From Paramecium octaurelia (taxonomy: Eukaryota > Ciliophora > Oligohymenophorea > Peniculida > Parameciidae), in NCBI GenBank assembly GCA_905182995.1, contig CAJJDP010000140.1, positions 124,001 through 188,000 on the forward strand: 64,000 nt of DNA. Reading direction: 5' to 3'. The position numbers and the translations under genes were made by a program. Below, one piece after another: positions 59,153 to 64,000 of the stretch. The notes under the pieces were generated by a model, which was not told the DNA's origin, searched no databases, and saw only the letters and a list, made by a program, of their open reading frames with translations. Numbering within the stretch: position 1 is the first letter of the stretch; every line of letters begins with the position of its first letter.

Positions 59153-61179
59153 ATGGATAGCATCGAGAAAGAAGGAGATAACGAGAGAGGATATTGGTCA
59201 AAGCATTCTTCTGCCAATGGATAGACTTATTACTACAACGTGAAAACAGGCTAATCCTAGTGGGAGAAACCAGAGTGTCTTTAAGATGAAGAATCTGAAG
59301 TAGAAGAAGAATGGTAACAATACTTGACAGAAGATGGAAAGCCATATTGGTACAATCGCATTACAAGGGAGAGTAAATGGCAGAAGCCAGAGGAAGAGCA
59401 AGATACGTATGGATATATTATATTAGTGCAGATCAGGTGAGGAAGAGGACATCATACCGCCAAATCCGATTGACTAATTCACACAATTATTGAAGGATAA
59501 TAAAATTACTTCAAGTGTGAAATGGGATTCTGTTGTGAAGCAATTGCAAAGTGATTCAAGATGGAAATGCATAGGGAGTATCAGTCATAAGAAGAAGATC
59601 TACAATCAGTATTTGGAGGAGATGAAGAAACAAGAAAAGGAGGAGAACAAAACCAAATTGAGTATGGCAAAGGAGGATTTTATGAAGATGCTAGAGGAAC
59701 ATAAGATCCTCTCTTCGGACATAAAGTTATGGAAAGTATAAAGTTATCTTGTTACAGATGCAAGATGGAAAGCAATCCCTGATGAAAAGGAAAGGGAAAA
59801 TTTATTCCAGGATTATTTAGATAAGTTATATAAGCAAGAGTAAGAGCTGATGAAGGAGAGTCGCAAAACTACCACTGAGGATTTCAGAAAGAGGTTACAA
59901 AGACATATAGAAATAGGAGTCTTAAGTCATAGTTCCACTTGGGATGAGTGCTTAAAGTTATTCAGTCAAGATAGACTCTTGTAACAAATGTTGCCAATCG
60001 ATGCTCTCGGAGTCTTTGAAGAGGTACATTCTCTCCTTAATTTAGGTAATCAATCCTCTCTATGAACAATGGAGATAGTCAATCATCTCAAAATACAGGT
60101 AGAATAGGATCAACTTCAGGGAATTGCTCTAGGAACACCTGGCAGAAGGCTTATTGACACATAAGACTAAATGGGGTTAATTTGTATAGACAATATAATA
60201 AGATGATAGATTTATTTGCATGCTCGGACAACCAGGCTCTTAACCTCATGAGTTGTTTTAAGATTTCATTTCACATTTAAAGTAGAACCACTAGCTCTAT
60301 AAATCGGAGTTAAAAATGCATCTCTAACAAAAGGGAGTCAAGGTGTTGACCAATGTTAGCTTTGAGGAAGTGGAAGCTTACTTTGTTGATAACTAGATCT
60401 GGACGAAAATGCCATCTCATGAGAAAAAATATTATTATCGTTACTTCCAAGAAAACATTAAGTAGTCATCCAACATTCAAAGCAAACGATATAAAAAGAT
60501 GTGTAAAAGATACATTAAATTATTAAAATCATTGCCTGATTACAAATCTTATGAGGAGATGTTACCAATCATCAATTAAAAGATTCAAGAGAATCCAAAA
60601 CTTGCAGGTTTGGTTGAAGAGTAAAAGAAAGCACAATATGAATCATTTGTGGCCACTCTCCAGCAACTGTAATCATAATAATAACAAACCTAATCGTAGC
60701 AAATACCTATTGTCCCCATAGTGAGTTAATAATAATAATAATCATAGGTTTAATAGATTTAATAAATTTAATAACAATAATAACAATAATAATAATAGCA
60801 ATAATAATAACAATAATAATAATAACCATAACAATAATAATAACAATAACAACAATAATTATAGTAATAATCTACTCAAATTCAAGAAGAGCCTATATAA
60901 TAATAATAAACTTCTGAAAAAGATTAGAGTGAGAGAAAGAAGAAAAAGAAGAAGGAGAAAAAGGAGAAGAAAGAAAAGAAATCAAAGGAAGAGGGATCTG
61001 TTAGACAAGATCTTAGTCAAGTTGAACCAGAAAAGTCGAAAAATGTGAAATAAGAGCATGAACCTGAGCCTGGAGAAATTCAGCCAAATTATGATTTTAA
61101 TGATTAGGAGAAATCCAAAAGCAAAGGAAAGAAGCACCATAAAAGTCATCATAAGAGCAAGAAACATCACAAATAATGA
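59153..61179 (+). CDS. PRP40: PRP40 splicing factor, WW + FF domains, poly-Gln
   Basis: ATG 59153-59155 to TGA 61177-61179; introns 59407-59431 (25 nt) and 60024-60045 (22 nt) leave 660 codons. Two WW domains are at residues 10-45 (YWSKHSSANGQTYYYN, SQWEKPE) and 50-85 (EEWQQYLTEDGKPYWYN, SKWQKPE). FF domains follow (VKWDSVVKQLQSDSRWK, TDARWKAIPDEKERENLFQD, and more). PRP40 is a U1 snRNP-associated factor bridging the 5' splice site and branch-point proteins. A poly-Gln tract of tens of residues (bases about 60660-60880) is coded mostly by TAA/TAG/CAA, followed by a Lys/Glu- and His-rich nuclear tail. Confidence 0.93.
60660..60880 (+). repeat. TAA/CAA trinucleotide tract inside PRP40
   Basis: Runs of TAA and CAA triplets in frame, coding for polyglutamine in the ciliate code. 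Under the standard code this stretch would be dozens of stop codons. Such tracts slip easily, so its length probably varies between strains. Confidence 0.9.
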
Positions 61180-61250
61180 ATATTATTTAATAATAAGATA
61201 TAAATAACAAGTACCTATTCTGTAATTAAAGAATAAATTAAAATAATTGA

Positions 61251-63351
61251 ATGAACCCGCCTCCTGGATTAGGTGATGATGATGACAATTAAATTGGTCC
61301 GCCTCCTGGCATTGACTTACCATAGAAGAAGAAGTTTCATGTGAATAAAAAACAAAGTCAATAGTTTTAATAGACTTCATTGGAATCATTGAATTTGGAA
61401 TTGAAAGTTACTGTTTAGGATTAATAATTCGATTAAGTAATACTATTTTGAGCAATTAGATTCCAATTAGTGAGGACTATTTGGAGCCTTCTATGAATAA
61501 CCTTATAGCATTTAATGGGTATTTGTGTGATACGGCTGGATCAGACTCATTAGCAATTTGGGACTAAGAAATGAAATTGAAAAAAGAATACAAGGGATTG
61601 ATAGAAAATATGCCTTATTAATTGGTGGCAGTTCATGATAAGATCTACTTAATTTTTGGGGACATATTAATGATGATAGAGCCTGAAACCAATAAAAAGA
61701 CAATCCTGATTGAATAAGCACTCTCCGCATTTTGTGTATCAGATCATCCTAATCCAAGGTAGTGTCATATACATACCTAGAATCATAGGTGTCTAAGATG
61801 GGGAACTCATGTTATGGAGAACATCCAATTTGGGAAAACCTAATCAAATGGAACCAAAATACAACAATTTCTAACCAAAAACCAATAAAATGATTGAATT
61901 ATAAAAAGTGCTTTCAGACAAATTTGATGAGTGTGATGATCTACTTATGTTGCAGAATGGATTGGTTTTTGGCAAATAGTAAAAGGTAGGGGAAGTATTC
62001 ATTATTGATTTTGAAAATGATTAATTGGAGGAATTATAAACTACTTATGGTTGTGCAGTGACATGTTGGACTCCCATCTCATATGATTCTGTAGCATTTG
62101 CATCCAATGGTTAGATTGTGATTACAAAATTCTAATCAAATAAATAGGCTGTAGTATAAATCATTCTGAATTCTTCAAAGGATGACATACATCATGGTTT
62201 ATGTTACACCAACAATTAACTATTTTCTATTAGTAAGAATGCAGTAGTGACTAGTTGGAATATTGTTTTGGGAACAAAAACGAAGACCTTTGAAGTTAAA
62301 TTTTGTCCTGGTGTTTATTCTCTAATAGCAGTGAATTAAGAAATCATAATAGCTGAACACAAAATTAAGAAGGATTTCATTTTGTTGAATACTAATTTGG
62401 AGAAGCAATTCTTTTACAAAGCGAGAGTAAAATAAGTCTTGCATTGTTGTTCAAGTCCCAATCAGTAATTTTTGGCTGTTGTTCAAAAATGTGGATTGCT
62501 TTATGATGAAGAAGTGATTTTCCACATTGAAATTGAAATCTATCCCTTCGACAATAAATTAGAGTTCTAGAGAAGAAAGGAGATTGACAATCTTGAGATC
62601 AAGACTGTCATGTTTCTCAATGATTCTACTATACAATGTATTCTCAAGATCTCCAAAAGTGTTTATCCTCTCCTGGTTAAATGGAATTTTATAACCAATG
62701 AATACAGCGAATCAGAGATGCTGGTTGAGAAATATAAGAGTTGTCAATTATATCAGATTAGATCGGTGTTTAGTTACGATTTTCACAATCCCCCTTCCCA
62801 GCAGTTCAATCTCTTTGCTCCCAAAAGAGTGGATGATCAGAATCAAAGCACTGGTATTAGTGTCTATGATGAAAACATCAAACGTTTATTGAAGGTTTAA
62901 TTTTAATAGTAATACAACGCTGACGTATTTGGTATGCCAACACCAGATTTGTTGTATGTTTTAAATAACAAGAATTAGATTGAAGTATGGGATGTAGCGA
63001 CCTGTTAATAGGTTCAGAAGGGTATGTTTGTATATTTGATTAGTAGCTGATTGTAGACCAAGCATTATCAAGTAGATAAAGTTCTCTTCTCAGTATTTGT
63101 TTTTAAATGCTCAATCGGAATGGATAATTAGAGATTTGAAATTGGCATAGATTTGCAAAACAAAGGGAGAGATAATAAACAAGTGTCTATTTTTAGATAA
63201 GAAGTGTTTTATTAACTTGAAATCAAACTTGTATGAGTGGGATTTAGTGAGTAATCAATGCAGACAAATTCCACTTTTTAAAGTTTATGACTTTTGCATT
63301 ATTTAAGATAAGATTTTAGCAATTGGTGAGTCCACTATAAAGTTAATTTGA
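61251..63351 (+). CDS. WD40/beta-propeller-like protein, 676 aa
   Basis: ATG 61251-61253, TGA 63349-63351; introns 61437-61459 (23 nt), 61759-61780 (22 nt) and 63022-63046 (25 nt) leave 677 codons. The N-terminus has two PPPG repeats (MNPPPGLGDDDD, IGPPPGIDLP) and a Gln-rich stretch. The rest is built of propeller-like blades, for example SDSLAIWDQEMK, DGELMLWRTSN, KNAVVTSWNIVLG, KNQIEVWDVATC and KSNLYEWDLVS. It is likely an eight-blade or double-propeller scaffold; an mRNA decapping enhancer-like (EDC4-type) arrangement is conceivable but unproven. It lies between two splicing-factor genes, 71 bases after PRP40. Confidence 0.65.
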
Positions 63352-63438
63352 GATATAAGAGATTATTGTATATCTATATTTATATTCATTTTTGAAGAGT
63401 AGAGTATAAATCAATAAAATATTTAAATTAACAAATTA

Positions 63439-64000
63439 ATGTGCGAAGATTCTCGAGCACTCCTCGATGAACTTTTCGGGAAGGAGAGAAATGTGATTGC
63501 GAGTAAGAGGAAAAATGATGCTCATTATTGGAATGACGATGTGTGCAAGAATATACTAGTTTCGAAGTGTTTCAATGATCTTTGGAAGCATACAAAGTAT
63601 GATCATGAGGGAGAATGCAATAAGAGACATGATCAATTCTTCATTAATGAATTCAACAGTGACAGGAGTTTAAAGAAGCAATAGCGAGAGAAGAAATACA
63701 TAGAAGAAGCAATAGGTTTAGTATGAACCTAATAATTATATTAGCTTACATCCAAGATAAGTTGAAGGAAGTAGACAAGATATTGACTAAACATGAAGAG
63801 TAAGTTGAATAATCAAGCAAACTATAAGTGGCGGATAGACCCAAGGAAATTTAAGATAGACTTGACAATATGGAAAGATAGATTAATCTATTGACAGATT
63901 AGAGTGAGAAGATGGGGGAATAAGGAAAGATAGAGGAGTCAGAAAGATTGATAATGGAGGCAGACAATTTAAAGAAGGCTCGAGAAGATGTATTACTTGC
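63439..64000 (+). CDS. LUC7: LUC7-family U1 snRNP protein (3' end off window)
   Basis: ATG 63439-63441 (MCEDSRALLDELFGKERN), intron 63716-63744 (29 nt), then open to the window end. The first zinc finger region shows VCKNILVSKCFNDLWKHTKYD and GECNKRHDQFF, the CCCH pattern of Luc7, which stabilises U1 snRNP on 5' splice sites. A long coiled coil follows (IQDKLKEVDKILTKHEE, MERQINLLTDQ). The second zinc finger and RS-type tail lie beyond base 64000. Confidence 0.9.

Noticed and set aside
1..64000. CRISPR arrays, tRNA, rRNA, prokaryotic operons, telomeric repeats
   Set aside because: No regular spaced repeats, cloverleaf-like GC islands or runs of the ciliate telomere repeat (G4T2/G3T3 type) were seen on either strand.

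Overview
The window reads as macronuclear DNA of a ciliate, most likely Paramecium. The sequence is very AT-rich. Long reading frames exist only if TAA and TAG are read as glutamine and TGA is the sole stop. Frames are joined by very short GT...AG introns, mostly 19-35 nt. Gene density is high and neighbours are often tens of bases apart. Under the standard code almost every gene here appears shattered, so all coding calls below use the ciliate code. For most genes the spliced length was checked to be a multiple of three; exceptions are stated. Identities come from motifs read by eye, without database searches.

Layout. 1-5.3 kb: a 5'-truncated coiled-coil gene, a second coiled-coil gene, two unknown genes and a secreted unknown. 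5.3-7.9 kb: a heat-shock-factor DNA-binding protein head-to-head with the secreted gene, then a secreted cystatin-like inhibitor and a CxxC-less thioredoxin-fold (PDI-like) protein. 8.5-13.4 kb: two small Gln/Ser-rich genes, a one-TM protein and an 850-aa unknown protein. 14.1-15.2 kb: ribosomal proteins S26e and L21e in tandem. 15.2-18.9 kb: an ill-defined gene and an AGC-type protein kinase. 19.3-24.7 kb: an unknown gene, a type I membrane protein and a multi-TM hybrid histidine kinase with a receiver domain. 26.4-27.2 kb: an AAA-type ATPase. 28.2-30.0 kb: a decayed LINE-like retrotransposon. 30.8-33.7 kb: a zinc-binding/TPR protein. 34.1-34.6 kb: a palindromic MITE-like element. 34.9-37.5 kb: a one-TM protein, a short eIF2-beta-like protein and a WD-like protein.

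38.5-44.6 kb: an apparently exact direct duplication of about 1.09 kb around a single N (probable unmerged contig overlap), then a 1453-aa cysteine-rich surface protein with a multi-TM C-terminus. 44.8-47.4 kb: a small unknown gene and a TROVE/vWA protein of the Ro60/telomerase-p80 class. 47.8-52.7 kb: a MORN-like repeat gene, a multi-TM protein and four small genes. 52.8-56.1 kb: an MSH6-type mismatch repair ATPase with an altered mismatch-contact motif. 56.3-59.1 kb: a Gln-rich coiled-coil gene and an EB1 microtubule plus-end protein. 59.1-64.0 kb: PRP40 (WW+FF, long poly-Gln), a WD-like protein, and the start of LUC7. PRP40 and LUC7 are both U1 snRNP-associated splicing factors.

Most genes are unrelated housekeeping, signalling or cytoskeletal genes, as expected for a ciliate macronuclear chromosome. 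I did not find a defence island, CRISPR array, tRNA or rRNA. The least ordinary items are the LINE remnant, the nested palindromic element at 34.1-34.6 kb, the MSH6-like protein without its Phe-x-Glu, and the duplication flanking the N.
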